A stretch of 64,000 nt of DNA, taken from positions 682,001-746,000 of the forward strand of contig NZ_NHOT01000001.1 in assembly GCF_002197755.1 (NCBI RefSeq). The letters are read 5' to 3'. This document shows positions 53,835 to 63,106 of the stretch, one piece after another (positions within the stretch are counted from its first letter, which is position 1; the number at the start of each line of letters is the position of its first letter). Source of the DNA: Pedobacter sp. AJM. Lineage in GTDB: Bacteria; Bacteroidota; Bacteroidia; Sphingobacteriales; Sphingobacteriaceae. The position numbers were made by a program, and so were the translations under genes. Under the pieces are notes generated by a model. It ran no database searches. It worked only from the letters and a program-made list of their open reading frames with translations, and was not told the DNA's origin.

Positions 53835-55736
53835 TTAGATGTAATAAAATGTATAAGCAAGCAATGCGATGATACCAGCTACCATCATAAATATATAGAA
53901 ACCTACGTTCCCACTTTGTAATAAACGAACACCTTTACTTGCCTCGTTTGTACTCCATCCCAATCCGTTCACCATACCGTCGATGAATTTTGTATCAATG
54001 ATTCTGTAGAAAAATCTTGAAAATGCATCTAAAGGTTTCGTGATGATGAAATCGTAAATCTCATCCAGATAGAATTTATGATATGATAATTTAGCCAAAG
54101 CTGAACGTGGTGCCTCATCAGCAACAGGAACGCGAGCACCTTTTACATATCTGGTATAAGCATAAAGCAATGCGAAAATGGCAGCTACAACTGAAACACC
54201 CATTAATGTAAATTCAGTTGAATGACTTAAATCCAACTCATGTTGTGCAACACCTGCACCTGATAACCAATGTGCCAGCCACTCGTTGCCACCGAAAACA
54301 TGAGGAATGTTAATTGCTCCTCCAATTGCAGCCAAAATGGCTAAAATAATTAATGGAATAGTCATTGCTTTTGGCGACTCATGCACATGACTTTCTTCAT
54401 GATGTGTTCCTCTGTATTTTCCGGAGAAAGTAAGAAACATCATTCTGAACATATAGAACGCAGTTAAAAATGCAGTTAATACACCAATACCCCAAAGTAC
54501 CGGGCTATATTGAAAAGCGTGTGCTAAAATTTCATCTTTAGAAAAGAAACCAGAGAACGGAGGTAAACCAGCGATGGCAATGGCGCCGATCATCATGGTT
54601 AAGAAAGTTACCGGAAGTTTCTTCCTTAATCCGCCCATTTGGCGCATATCCTGCTCATGATGCATGGCGTGAATAACTGAACCAGCCCCAAGGAACAATA
54701 ATGCTTTAAAGAATGCGTGGGTTAACACGTGGAAAAATGAGCCTGTGTAAGCGCCAACACCTAAGCCTAAAAACATATATCCCAATTGGGATACGGTTGA
54801 ATAAGCCAGTACTTTTTTGATGTCTGTTTGTGTTAAAGCAATAATTGCAGCTACTAAAGCGGTTGCCGAACCAATAATGGCAATAATATGTTGGGTAAAT
54901 GGTGCCAGATCAAACAATGCGCTTGAACGGGCTATCATATAAATTCCCGCGGTTACCATTGTCGCTGCATGTATTAATGCAGAAACAGGCGTTGGTCCGG
55001 CCATCGCATCAGGCAACCAGGTAAACAAAGGCAACTGCGCCGATTTACCACAGGCACCAATAAATAATAAGATAGTAATTAAAACCAATGTGTTATTTCC
55101 TGGCAACATGTTCGCTGCTTGAGGAAAGATTTTAGAAAATTCAACACTTCCGAAGAAGTTGAACATTAAGAATACGCCTAGTAAAAAGCCTAAATCACCA
55201 ATGCGGTTCATGACAAATGCCTTTTTAGCTGCCGATGCATAAGCGGTGTTGGTATACCAGAAACCGATTAACAGATATGAGCACAAACCTACGCCCTCCC
55301 ATCCGATAAACATCACGATATAATTTGAACCCAATACTAATAACAGCATGAAGAATACAAACAGGTTCAGGTAAGCGAAGAATTTACCAAATCCGGCATC
55401 ATCGTGCATGTAACTGGTCGAATATAAATGGATTAAGAAACCAATTCCTGTAATAATCAACAGCATAATTGAACTCAATGGGTCAACCAGGAATGATAGT
55501 GGAATGTGCAATGTTCCTGCGCTTATCCAATCGAATAAAAATACTTCGTGAGATTTTTGTGTATCGCCTTGTAAACTAAAGAAAATAACTAAGCTGATCA
55601 TGAATGAGGCAAATATTACGCCACTTCCAATGATTCCAACAAGTCCTTTAGATAGAGTGTTTCTGCTCAGTCCGTTAATTACAAACCCTAAAAAAGGAAG
55701 TAAGGGAACTAACCAAATCAATTGTTCTATTGTCAT
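53835..55736 (-). CDS. nuoL: NADH-quinone oxidoreductase subunit L
   Basis: 633 residues, normal length, including the long amphipathic arm at the C-terminus (about 530-600). Motifs GKSAQLPLFTWLPDAMAGPT and KKVLAYSTVSQLGYMFLG are typical of NuoL, as is HEQDMRQMGGLRKKLP. Terminal proton-pumping subunit. 13 bp after nuoK. Confidence 0.97.
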   Translation of the reverse strand: MTIEQLIWLVPLLPFLGFVINGLSRNTLSKGLVGIIGSGVIFASFMISLVIFFSLQGDTQKSHEVFLFDWISAGTLHIPLSFLVDPLSSIMLLIITGIGFLIHLYSTSYMHDDAGFGKFFAYLNLFVFFMLLLVLGSNYIVMFIGWEGVGLCSYLLIGFWYTNTAYASAAKKAFVMNRIGDLGFLLGVFLMFNFFGSVEFSKIFPQAANMLPGNNTLVLITILLFIGACGKSAQLPLFTWLPDAMAGPTPVSALIHAATMVTAGIYMIARSSALFDLAPFTQHIIAIIGSATALVAAIIALTQTDIKKVLAYSTVSQLGYMFLGLGVGAYTGSFFHVLTHAFFKALLFLGAGSVIHAMHHEQDMRQMGGLRKKLPVTFLTMMIGAIAIAGLPPFSGFFSKDEILAHAFQYSPVLWGIGVLTAFLTAFYMFRMMFLTFSGKYRGTHHEESHVHESPKAMTIPLIILAILAAIGGAINIPHVFGGNEWLAHWLSGAGVAQHELDLSHSTEFTLMGVSVVAAIFALLYAYTRYVKGARVPVADEAPRSALAKLSYHKFYLDEIYDFIITKPLDAFSRFFYRIIDTKFIDGMVNGLGWSTNEASKGVRLLQSGNVGFYIFMMVAGIIALLAYTFYYI

Positions 55737-55749
55737 TCTTAATATATAT

Positions 55750-56079
55750 TTACCACTTAAGGCGATTTAAAACATTAATATCTATTGATTTTGTATTTCT
55801 GTAAACCATTACGATAATCGCCAAACCCACTGCAACTTCTGCAGCCGCAAGCGCCATAATGAAGAACACAAAAACCTGTCCGGAAGGATCATTACTGTGA
55901 ACCGAAAAGGCAGTCAAAAGCAGGTTTACTGCATTTAACATCAGCTCAACCGACATGAAAATTACGATTGCATTTCTACGGGTTAATACGCCGATTACAC
56001 CAATTGTGAAAATGATGGCGCATAAATAGATGTAGTGATTAAGCGGAACGCCTGCCATTTGTGTAGTTAAATTTTCCAT
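55750..56079 (-). CDS. nuoK: NADH-quinone oxidoreductase subunit K
   Basis: 109 residues, three spans with the membrane Glu residues of MSVELMLNAVNLLL and AAAEVAVGLAIIV that belong to the proton path. Its ATG overlaps the nuoJ stop by one base. Confidence 0.96.
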   Translation of the reverse strand: MENLTTQMAGVPLNHYIYLCAIIFTIGVIGVLTRRNAIVIFMSVELMLNAVNLLLTAFSVHSNDPSGQVFVFFIMALAAAEVAVGLAIIVMVYRNTKSIDINVLNRLKW

Positions 56080-56582
56080 TATGCTTCTACCTCATCTCTT
56101 TTAGATAATAAAACGGCTCCAACCATTGCGGCCAATAGCAACAGAGATGATAATTCGAATGGTAACAGGAATGGGCCAAAAAGTTCCTTACCTAAATTTT
56201 CAACCAGGCCTAATCCCTGGTTTTTCAAGATCAGCGGACTGTTAATGCTTGCAGCCTTAAATGAACCTACCAGGGTAACAATTAAGCAACAGCCTGCAAT
56301 TACCCCCACAATCTTAATTAATGGTGATTTTACCGGTTCAGTTTCTTTATTGAGGTTAAGAAGCATCAGTACAAATAGAAATAATACCATGATGGCTCCC
56401 ATGTAAACAATGAAATTTACAACCGCTAAAAATTGTGCATTCAACAGTACATAATGTACCGTAAATGTGAAAAAGGTGAGGATTAAGTATAGAACGCTAT
56501 GAATTGGATTTTTAGCAAAAATCACCATCAGCGAAAAGATGATACTTAATGTGGCTACGAAATAGAATACTTGTGTACTCAT
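56079..56582 (-). CDS. nuoJ: NADH-quinone oxidoreductase subunit J
   Basis: 167 residues with five spans. NPIHSVLYLILTFF and VVNFIVYMGAIMVLFLFVLML are the NuoJ hallmark. It follows nuoI after an unusually long gap of 131 bp that contains repeat-like DNA, unlike the tight spacing elsewhere in the operon. Confidence 0.95.
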   Translation of the reverse strand: MSTQVFYFVATLSIIFSLMVIFAKNPIHSVLYLILTFFTFTVHYVLLNAQFLAVVNFIVYMGAIMVLFLFVLMLLNLNKETEPVKSPLIKIVGVIAGCCLIVTLVGSFKAASINSPLILKNQGLGLVENLGKELFGPFLLPFELSSLLLLAAMVGAVLLSKRDEVEA

Positions 56583-56610
56583 TAATTTGTTATTTGTTTA
56601 TTAGTTTCTT

Positions 56611-56700
56611 CGTCATCATTGCGAGGGACAAAGCAATCTTTTTATTTTCGTCTTCCTGAATTTATTTCAGGATCTTAATGTTTAGTCCTTAAACAAGTTC
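56611..56700. repeat. Repeat-like insert in the nuoI-nuoJ gap
   Basis: CATTGCGAGGGACAAAGCAA (56617-56636) has the look of the dispersed 'ATTGCGAGG...AAGCAAT' intergenic elements of Sphingobacteriaceae. It is followed by a perfect TCCTGAA-N5-TTCAGGA palindrome (56654-56672) and a further related AGTTCAGGA copy near 56697. No frame is present. Confidence 0.55.
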
Positions 56701-56713
56701 AGGATAACATTAA

Positions 56714-57217
56714 TTATTTTTTCATCTCCAACGGCGCCTCAACCAGTTTATCTTTACCATAAATAAAATCTTTACGTAAATAATCAGCAGGTACGATTGG
56801 CCCGTCTAAGTAAATGGCTTCTTTAGGGCAGGCTTCTTCACATAATCCACAGAAAATGCAACGCAACATATTAATTTCATAAGTAGCTGCATATTTTTCC
56901 TCACGATATAAATGCTTTTCTTCATTTTTACGTTCTGCAGCGATCATGGTAATTGCTTCAGCGGGGCAGGATAATGCACATAAACCACAAGCTGTACAAC
57001 GCTCTTTTCCGTTTTCATCGCGTTTAAGTGAGTGCATTCCCCTAAAGTTTGCAGAAAATTCGCGTTCAACTTCCGGATATCTTACTGTAGCCTCTTTTTT
57101 GAACAAGTGGCTGATGGTAATGCCCATTCCTTTTGCAATTGCCGGAAGGTACATTCTTTCCATAAAGCTCAGCGGCTTTTGTTCCAGTACTTTTTTCTTG
57201 TTACTTAATGATTCCAT
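56714..57217 (-). CDS. nuoI: NADH-quinone oxidoreductase subunit I
   Basis: 167 residues from the ATG at 57215-57217, two bases after the nuoH stop; the frame can be extended but into nuoH. Two ferredoxin-type 4Fe-4S sites are present: CTACGLCALSCPAEAI and CIFCGLCEEACPKEAI. They hold N6a and N6b, the clusters that pass electrons to N2 in NuoB. Confidence 0.96.
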   Translation of the reverse strand: MESLSNKKKVLEQKPLSFMERMYLPAIAKGMGITISHLFKKEATVRYPEVEREFSANFRGMHSLKRDENGKERCTACGLCALSCPAEAITMIAAERKNEEKHLYREEKYAATYEINMLRCIFCGLCEEACPKEAIYLDGPIVPADYLRKDFIYGKDKLVEAPLEMKK

Positions 57218-57219
57218 AA

Positions 57220-58257
57220 TTAAAACTTCTCTATAATCGCAATCACAACTCCGGTTATTATAATGTTGGCAATGGCCAAAGGTATTAAACCTTTCCAACC
57301 TAAATTCATCAATTGATCATAACGGAAACGAGGAATTGTCCAGCGTACCCACATGAAGAAAAAGATGAAAAAAACTATTTTCAGAAAGAAAACACCCACA
57401 CCAAAAAGTGGTGCCCATGTTGGCCCAAGCAAAGTAGCCATATAATCCATGCCTGGATAGTTATACCCGCCAAAGTATAAAGTGGCCATTACTGCTGATG
57501 AAACAAACATGTTGATGTATTCTGCAAACAGGTAAAAACCTAATTTCATGGATGAATATTCCGTGTGGTAACCGCCTATTAATTCCGTTTCACATTCAGG
57601 CAAGTCGAAAGGCGCACGGTTGGTTTCTGCAAAAGAACAAACCATGAATATCAGAAATCCCAATGGTTGATATAATACATTCCAATGCCAGCCATGTTGT
57701 TGCTCAACAATGGTTTTTAAACTTAAAGTATTGGTCATCAAAAGCAATGCGATGATAGATAAACCCATTGCAATTTCATAGCTGATGTTTTGTGATGCTG
57801 CACGAATGGCACTCAATAATGAATACTTATTATTCGATGCCCAACCGCCAATCATTACCCCATAAACGCCTAAAGAAACCACGCCAAAGATGTATAAAAC
57901 GCCAACGTTGATGTCAGCTACCTGTAATGGAACAACTTTACCGCCAATTTCCATCGGGCTGCCCCAGGGAATAACCGCCGTACCGATACAGGCACAAAGC
58001 AAAGCCAAACCCGGGCCCACAATAAATAACCACTTATTTGATGAAGCGGGGATGATTTCCTCTTTCATAAACATTTTTACACCATCGGCTAAAGGTTGCA
58101 GTATTCCAAACGGACCAGCTCTATCCGGACCTAAACGGTCTTGCAGATAAGCTGCAACCTTACGCTCCGCATAAGTGGAATACATGGCTACGACTAAACT
58201 GATACCGAAAATAACCGCTACCAGAATAAATTTCTCTATGATAAAACCTGTATCCAT
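57220..58257 (-). CDS. nuoH: NADH-quinone oxidoreductase subunit H
   Basis: 345 residues, eight spans. ERKVAAYLQDRLGPDRAGPFG is the NuoH signature and SFAETNRAPFDLPECETELIG the quinone-cavity loop. It anchors the peripheral arm and forms the quinone tunnel. ATG overlaps the nuoG stop by one base. Confidence 0.97.
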   Translation of the reverse strand: MDTGFIIEKFILVAVIFGISLVVAMYSTYAERKVAAYLQDRLGPDRAGPFGILQPLADGVKMFMKEEIIPASSNKWLFIVGPGLALLCACIGTAVIPWGSPMEIGGKVVPLQVADINVGVLYIFGVVSLGVYGVMIGGWASNNKYSLLSAIRAASQNISYEIAMGLSIIALLLMTNTLSLKTIVEQQHGWHWNVLYQPLGFLIFMVCSFAETNRAPFDLPECETELIGGYHTEYSSMKLGFYLFAEYINMFVSSAVMATLYFGGYNYPGMDYMATLLGPTWAPLFGVGVFFLKIVFFIFFFMWVRWTIPRFRYDQLMNLGWKGLIPLAIANIIITGVVIAIIEKF

Positions 58258-59267
58258 TAGTATTTTACTGTTTTATGTAATTCAATTTCATTTGCCGCCT
58301 GTAGTGCCGCATTTGGCTTAATTACCGGAAGTGGCCTTAATGTTTCGTAATGATTAGATGCAATTACTGAAGTATCATCAATATGTGTTGGATGCTCAAT
58401 AGTCCAGTCGGAGGTTGCTTTCTTATCGAAACGACAAGTATTACAAATAAATTCTTCAACCTCTCCAAACTGATCTTTACGGGCCGTAACACGTAAAACA
58501 TCTTCTCCTTTATACCAAAGTGTCACTTTACCGTTGCATTTTTCATGGTCACAATTGCGGTGTGCATCAACCGGTTTGGTAAACCAAACCCGGTTTTTGA
58601 AACGGAAAGTTCTATCGGTTAGTGCTCCAACCGGGCAAACATCAATCACATTTCCGGAGAAATCATTATCTACGGCCTGCTGTATATACGTTGAAATTTC
58701 AGAATGATCGCCACGGTTTAAGATTCCATGAACACGCTTGTTGGTAATCTGATCGGCGGTAAAAACGCAACGGTAACACAGAATACAGCGATTCATGTGC
58801 AACTGAATCTGATCACCAATATCGATACGATCAAAAGTACGGCGCTCAAACTCATAACGCGTTTTTTGCAATCCATGCTCGTAACCTAAGTTTTGCAAAT
58901 CACACTCCCCTGCCTGATCGCAAACCGGACAATCTAACGGGTGGTTAATTAATAAAATCTCGACTACACCAGCGCGTGCTTCCAAAACCTCTGGAGAAGT
59001 AATGTTTAACACTTCCATTCCATCCATTACGGTTGTACGGCAAGATGCCACTAGCTTTGGCATTGGACGCGGATCTTTTTCCGAACCTTTTGTTACCTTC
59101 ACAATACAGGTACGGCATTTACCACCACTTCCTTCTAACTTGGAATAGTAGCACATGGCCGGAGGTACGATATCACCACCTATTTGCCTTGCAGCATTCA
59201 GGATAGTGGTTCCGTTATCAACCTCTACTGCTATTCCATCTATCGTAACCTTAACTTTTTCACTCAT
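58257..59267 (-). CDS. nuoG: NADH-quinone oxidoreductase subunit G, short form
   Basis: 336 residues instead of about 800-900. It keeps the 2Fe-2S ferredoxin domain (1-80, CYYSKLEGSGGKCRTC), the His-Cys 4Fe-4S site HPLDCPVCDQAGECDLQ, the ferredoxin-like pair CILCYRCV and CPVGALTD, and a further Cys set (CDHEKC, CNTC). It stops before the large molybdopterin-oxidoreductase-like domain. This is a known form in Bacteroidota and should still carry electrons from NuoF to NuoI. The gene follows the ORF6N gene by 60 bp. Confidence 0.94.
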   Translation of the reverse strand: MSEKVKVTIDGIAVEVDNGTTILNAARQIGGDIVPPAMCYYSKLEGSGGKCRTCIVKVTKGSEKDPRPMPKLVASCRTTVMDGMEVLNITSPEVLEARAGVVEILLINHPLDCPVCDQAGECDLQNLGYEHGLQKTRYEFERRTFDRIDIGDQIQLHMNRCILCYRCVFTADQITNKRVHGILNRGDHSEISTYIQQAVDNDFSGNVIDVCPVGALTDRTFRFKNRVWFTKPVDAHRNCDHEKCNGKVTLWYKGEDVLRVTARKDQFGEVEEFICNTCRFDKKATSDWTIEHPTHIDDTSVIASNHYETLRPLPVIKPNAALQAANEIELHKTVKY

Positions 59268-59327
59268 GGTTAATGATAATCTTTATTTTTAAGCACTATG
59301 CCAATATTATTAGGCATTTAGCAATCT

Positions 59328-59876
59328 TTATAATTTATTTTTCTCTTTCGAGATTTTGTAACCAATTTCTTTTCTTGGTTTTTCTTTCTGTTCGAGTAGT
59401 TCATCAAAATACCTGAAGATGACTTCGATGTTTTTATCCTGATGATCTACCTTCTTTTTTATCTTTTCTACTTCTAATCTGATTTCTGTATTGCTCAAAA
59501 CCATTGTTCGGAGCTGTACAAATACATCAATAATTTTAATACTTACCGCTATCGCCTGATTACTTTTTAAAACATTTGATAATTGCAAAATACCATGTTC
59601 GCTAAATGCGAACGGTAGATATTTTGAGTATTTCCCTTGTTCTAAGGTCGCAAATTGCGACCTTAGAACATCATTTTCTTCTTTCGTCAATTCAAACATA
59701 AAGTGTTCCGGAAAACGCACTATGTTTCTTCGAACCTGCTCTTTTAACCGTTTAGTATCAACACCAAAGAGCTCTGCCAAATCAGAATCTAACATCACCT
59801 TTACTCCTCTAAAAAGATATATTTTATTAATTATTACTTCGTTGGGGATGATTACTGGTGATATTTCTTCTTTCAT
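59328..59876 (-). CDS. ORF6N-domain DNA-binding-type protein inside the nuo operon
   Basis: 182 residues. ORF6N domain about 10-100 (IYLFRGVKVMLDSDLAELFGV, RFPEHFMFELTKEE, YLPFAFSEHGILQLSNVL) followed by a coiled-coil-like tail (EVEKIKKKVDHQDKNIEVIF) and a basic C-terminus. ORF6N proteins belong to the KilA-N/Bro-N world of phage and mobile-element DNA-binding proteins. Nothing in complex I needs it; it lies between nuoF (58 bp gap) and nuoG, in the same direction. It looks like a later insertion that kept the operon transcribed. Confidence 0.9.
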   Translation of the reverse strand: MKEEISPVIIPNEVIINKIYLFRGVKVMLDSDLAELFGVDTKRLKEQVRRNIVRFPEHFMFELTKEENDVLRSQFATLEQGKYSKYLPFAFSEHGILQLSNVLKSNQAIAVSIKIIDVFVQLRTMVLSNTEIRLEVEKIKKKVDHQDKNIEVIFRYFDELLEQKEKPRKEIGYKISKEKNKL

Positions 59877-59934
59877 CTACATATTTTTATCGTATTAAGT
59901 TAAATCTTAGGTTACAAATTGCGTCCTTAGGATT
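59640..59934. repeat. Pair of 29-base palindromes in and upstream of the ORF6N gene
   Basis: Copy one (59640-59668) is a perfect 14-bp inverted repeat, TTCTAAGGTCGCAA and its mirror, around one A, inside codons for LRSQFATLE. Copy two (59906-59934) matches 23 of 29 bases and ends exactly one base before the nuoF stop codon; on the minus strand it would read LRTQFVT then a stop, so it may be a broken ORF6N gene end. Confidence 0.75.
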
Positions 59935-61302
59935 TTATTTCTCTTCTGTTACCGGCGCTTTTTCAATCGGTGTTGCATAATTAGCAATACCATAGTTTTG
60001 GCTCTGGCTTTTAACGGGTTCTTTAATGTGCCACTCAAATTCATCTCTGAAATGACGAATTGCACTCGCTACAGGCCATGCTGCTGCGTCTCCTAATGGA
60101 CAAATGGTATTACCTTCAATCTTACGTTGGATATCCCAAAGCAAATCCACATCATCCATCGATCCATGACCATGTTCAATTTTGTGTAACACTTTTTCCA
60201 TCCATCCGGTACCTTCACGGCATGGCGAACATTGTCCGCAACTTTCGTGATGATAAAAACGGGAGAAATTCCAGGTATTACGAACAATACACTGGTCTTC
60301 ATCAAAAGCAATAAAACCACCTGAACCCATCATGGTTCCGGTAGCAAATCCGCCTTCTGATAAAGATTCGTAACTCATTAAGCGAGGTTCTCCGTTAGCT
60401 AACTTTAAAGTTAAATTAGCCGGTAAAACCGGAACAGATGACCCACCTGCGACTGTTGCTTTTAAACGCTTACCATTCGCAATACCTCCACAATATTCAT
60501 CAGAATAGATAAATTCTTCAACTGGTAAGCCTAATTCAATTTCATAAACACCAGGTTTTACTAAGTTTCCTGATGCTGATATTAATTTTGTACCTGTACT
60601 TCTACCAATACCTATTTTTGCGTATTCATCGCCACCATCATTGATAATTGGCACCACTGCAGCAATCGATTCTACGTTATTGACTACCGTTGGGCAGCCA
60701 TATAAACCAGCAATCGCAGGGAATGGTGGCTTAATCCTCGGATTACCCCTTTTACCTTCAAGTGATTCTAATAAAGCGGTTTCTTCTCCACAAATGTAAG
60801 CACCACCACCGGGCTGAACATATAATTCTAAATCGTAACCTGTTCCTAAAATGTTTTTACCTAACCATCCGGCAGCTTTTGCCTCAGCAATTGCCTTTTC
60901 CAGAATACGGATTTGAGGCATCATTTCTCCACGAACGTAGATGTATGAAACCTTCGCACCCAGGGCAAAACTGGAAACAATCATTCCTTCGATTAAAGCA
61001 TGAGGAATGTAAGTCATCAGGTAACGGTCTTTAAAAGTTCCCGGCTCAGACTCATCAGCATTGCATACTAAATAGCGCGCAACTCCTTCTGGTTTAGCCA
61101 AAAAACTCCATTTCATTCCCGTTGGGAAACCCGCACCACCACGACCACGCAAGCCTGATTTCTTAACTTCTTCAACAATCTCTTCAGGTGTTAAAGTTTT
61201 AAGGGCTTTCTCCACGGCACGGTACCCGCCTTTTTGGCGATAGACCTCAAGTGTATTGATGCCTGGTACGTTTATATGCTCAAGTAATAATTTGCGACTC
61301 AT
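59935..61302 (-). CDS. nuoF: NADH-quinone oxidoreductase subunit F
   Basis: 455 residues. FMN/NADH site [18 protein letters not shown] near 50-68, glycine-rich [19 protein letters not shown], and the N3 cluster ligands in [15 protein letters not shown] plus NTICPLGDA. It accepts hydride from NADH and works with NuoE. The gap to nuoE (79 bp) contains tandem heptamer repeats. Confidence 0.97.
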   Translation of the reverse strand: MSRKLLLEHINVPGINTLEVYRQKGGYRAVEKALKTLTPEEIVEEVKKSGLRGRGGAGFPTGMKWSFLAKPEGVARYLVCNADESEPGTFKDRYLMTYIPHALIEGMIVSSFALGAKVSYIYVRGEMMPQIRILEKAIAEAKAAGWLGKNILGTGYDLELYVQPGGGAYICGEETALLESLEGKRGNPRIKPPFPAIAGLYGCPTVVNNVESIAAVVPIINDGGDEYAKIGIGRSTGTKLISASGNLVKPGVYEIELGLPVEEFIYSDEYCGGIANGKRLKATVAGGSSVPVLPANLTLKLANGEPRLMSYESLSEGGFATGTMMGSGGFIAFDEDQCIVRNTWNFSRFYHHESCGQCSPCREGTGWMEKVLHKIEHGHGSMDDVDLLWDIQRKIEGNTICPLGDAAAWPVASAIRHFRDEFEWHIKEPVKSQSQNYGIANYATPIEKAPVTEEK

Positions 61303-61310
61303 TATTTTTA

Positions 61311-61378
61311 GATGTGAGATGTGAGATGTGAGATGTGCGACGACCGCCTAATCTCAAATCTCAAATCTAGTTTCTCAA
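61311..61378. repeat. Mirror pair of heptamer tandem arrays in the nuoE-nuoF gap
   Basis: The unit GATGTGA is repeated nearly four times (61311-61337). After 13 bases comes AATCTCAAATCTCAAATCT (61350-61368) with a further CTCAAAT beyond. The second block is close to the reverse complement of the first, so the transcript could form a long hairpin between nuoE and nuoF. Confidence 0.65.
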
Positions 61379-61381
61379 ATC

Positions 61382-61894
61382 TTATTTATTTTTCAAATCT
61401 TCAATCAATTGATCTACACTTTCTGTAGTTAAGTTTTCGTAGAAAGTATATTCCGGGCTAATTTGCAAAACCGGACCAAATCCACAGGCAGCTAAACATT
61501 CAACTCCTCTAAAGCTAAATAAACCATCTGCTGTGACTTCACCTTCTTTAACACCCAGCTTTGCTTCGAGGTGATCTAATATTTTTTCTGCACCAACCAG
61601 GCAACAAGGCCCTGTACGGCAAACCTCCAAAGCATATTTACCTTGGGGTTTTAAAAAATACATCGTATAAAATGTAGCCACTTCATATACTTCAATGGGC
61701 TGAATATTTAAGTATTCGGCAACCTTATCCATCGCCGGAGTACTTACCCAAAGGTATTCTGCCTGTACCAAATGTAATAATGGCAGCAATGCTGATTTTT
61801 CTTTCCCTTCAGGATAGCGACTTTTAACATCATCAAATTTGGCTAACAATTCTGATGAAAATTGTACAGGTGTTTGTTCTTCTACTTTAAGCAT
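61382..61894 (-). CDS. nuoE: NADH-quinone oxidoreductase subunit E
   Basis: 170 residues, thioredoxin-like fold with a 2Fe-2S cluster held by CRTGPCC and CLAACGFGP. Its ATG overlaps the nuoD end by 8 bases. It forms the NADH-binding module with NuoF. Confidence 0.96.
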   Translation of the reverse strand: MLKVEEQTPVQFSSELLAKFDDVKSRYPEGKEKSALLPLLHLVQAEYLWVSTPAMDKVAEYLNIQPIEVYEVATFYTMYFLKPQGKYALEVCRTGPCCLVGAEKILDHLEAKLGVKEGEVTADGLFSFRGVECLAACGFGPVLQISPEYTFYENLTTESVDQLIEDLKNK

Positions 61895-63101
61895 CTAATT
61901 CTCCTGCAATGATATTCATACTACTCATGTTGATAATGGCATCAGACAATAACATGCCTTCACTCATTGGTGCAAACATCTGGTAATTTACAAAACTTGG
62001 TCTGCGGAAGTGCAAGCGATATGGTGTACGCCCTCCATCATTAATCAGATAGAAACCTAACTCGCCGTTTCCGCCTTCCACGGCATGGTAAACTTCTGCC
62101 TTTGGTGCATCAATCTCTCCCATCACAATTTTAAAGTGATAGATCAATGCTTCCATATTATTATACACTTCTTGTTTCGGGGGAAGATAAAAATCAGGAA
62201 CATCGGCATGAAAAATACCTTTAGGTTCTGTTTTTAACTTCACCAGCGCTTGTTCGATGATGCGAACACTCTGCCACATTTCTTCATTACGCACCAAATA
62301 TCTATCATAGATATCACCACTTGTACCTACCGGAACCTCGAAATCGAAATCCTGATAAGAAGAATATGGATCACTTACCCGAACATCATAATCTACACCT
62401 GTTGCACGCAAAAGCGGACCTGTCCAGCTATATTCCAGGGCAGTTTCTTTCGTAACTTCAGCAACCCCTGCTGTTCTGTCGATAAAAATACGGTTACGTG
62501 TTAAAAGATTTTCAAACTCTTTTAAAGCTACCGGAAACTCTTTTAAAAATTTATTGATTTTGGCAAAGGCAATTTCATTGAAATCTCTTTCAAAACCACC
62601 AATACGACCAATGTTAGTTGTTAAACGAGCCCCGCAAACCTCTTCAAAAATCTCGTAAATGTGTTCGCGAAACTGGAACAGATAAAGGAAAGTTGTCGTT
62701 GCACCGGTATCCTGACCGATAATCGTATTACAGATAATGTGATCAGCGATACGGGAAAGCTCCATGATGATTACGCGAAGATAATCAATACGTTTTGGCA
62801 TCTGGATGTTCAGTAATTTTTCAACTGTCATATGCCAGCCCATGTTATTAATAGGCGATGAACAATAGTTTAACCGATCAGTAAGTGGCGTGATTTGATA
62901 AAAAGGGCGATGTTCAGCAATCTTTTCGAAAGCACGGTGAATATACCCAATTGTAGAAACGCCGCTTACAATCCGCTCGCCATCTAATTGCAAAACGTTT
63001 TGAAAAACACCGTGGGTTGCAGGGTGTGTTGGACCTAAGTTCAAGGTTACCAGCTCACTTTGCGGATCGTTATCTGTATATACCGGATGGTTATGATTCA
63101 T
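61887..63101 (-). CDS. nuoD: NADH-quinone oxidoreductase subunit D
   Basis: 404 residues, related to the large subunit of NiFe hydrogenases but without the metal Cys. NLGPTHPATHGVFQNVLQLDG and the later GRTPYRLHFRRPSFVNYQ segment carry the quinone-site His and Tyr neighbours. It is separate from NuoC here. 5 bp after nuoC. Confidence 0.97.
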   Translation of the reverse strand: MNHNHPVYTDNDPQSELVTLNLGPTHPATHGVFQNVLQLDGERIVSGVSTIGYIHRAFEKIAEHRPFYQITPLTDRLNYCSSPINNMGWHMTVEKLLNIQMPKRIDYLRVIIMELSRIADHIICNTIIGQDTGATTTFLYLFQFREHIYEIFEEVCGARLTTNIGRIGGFERDFNEIAFAKINKFLKEFPVALKEFENLLTRNRIFIDRTAGVAEVTKETALEYSWTGPLLRATGVDYDVRVSDPYSSYQDFDFEVPVGTSGDIYDRYLVRNEEMWQSVRIIEQALVKLKTEPKGIFHADVPDFYLPPKQEVYNNMEALIYHFKIVMGEIDAPKAEVYHAVEGGNGELGFYLINDGGRTPYRLHFRRPSFVNYQMFAPMSEGMLLSDAIINMSSMNIIAGELDA

Positions 63102-63106
63102 ATAAA

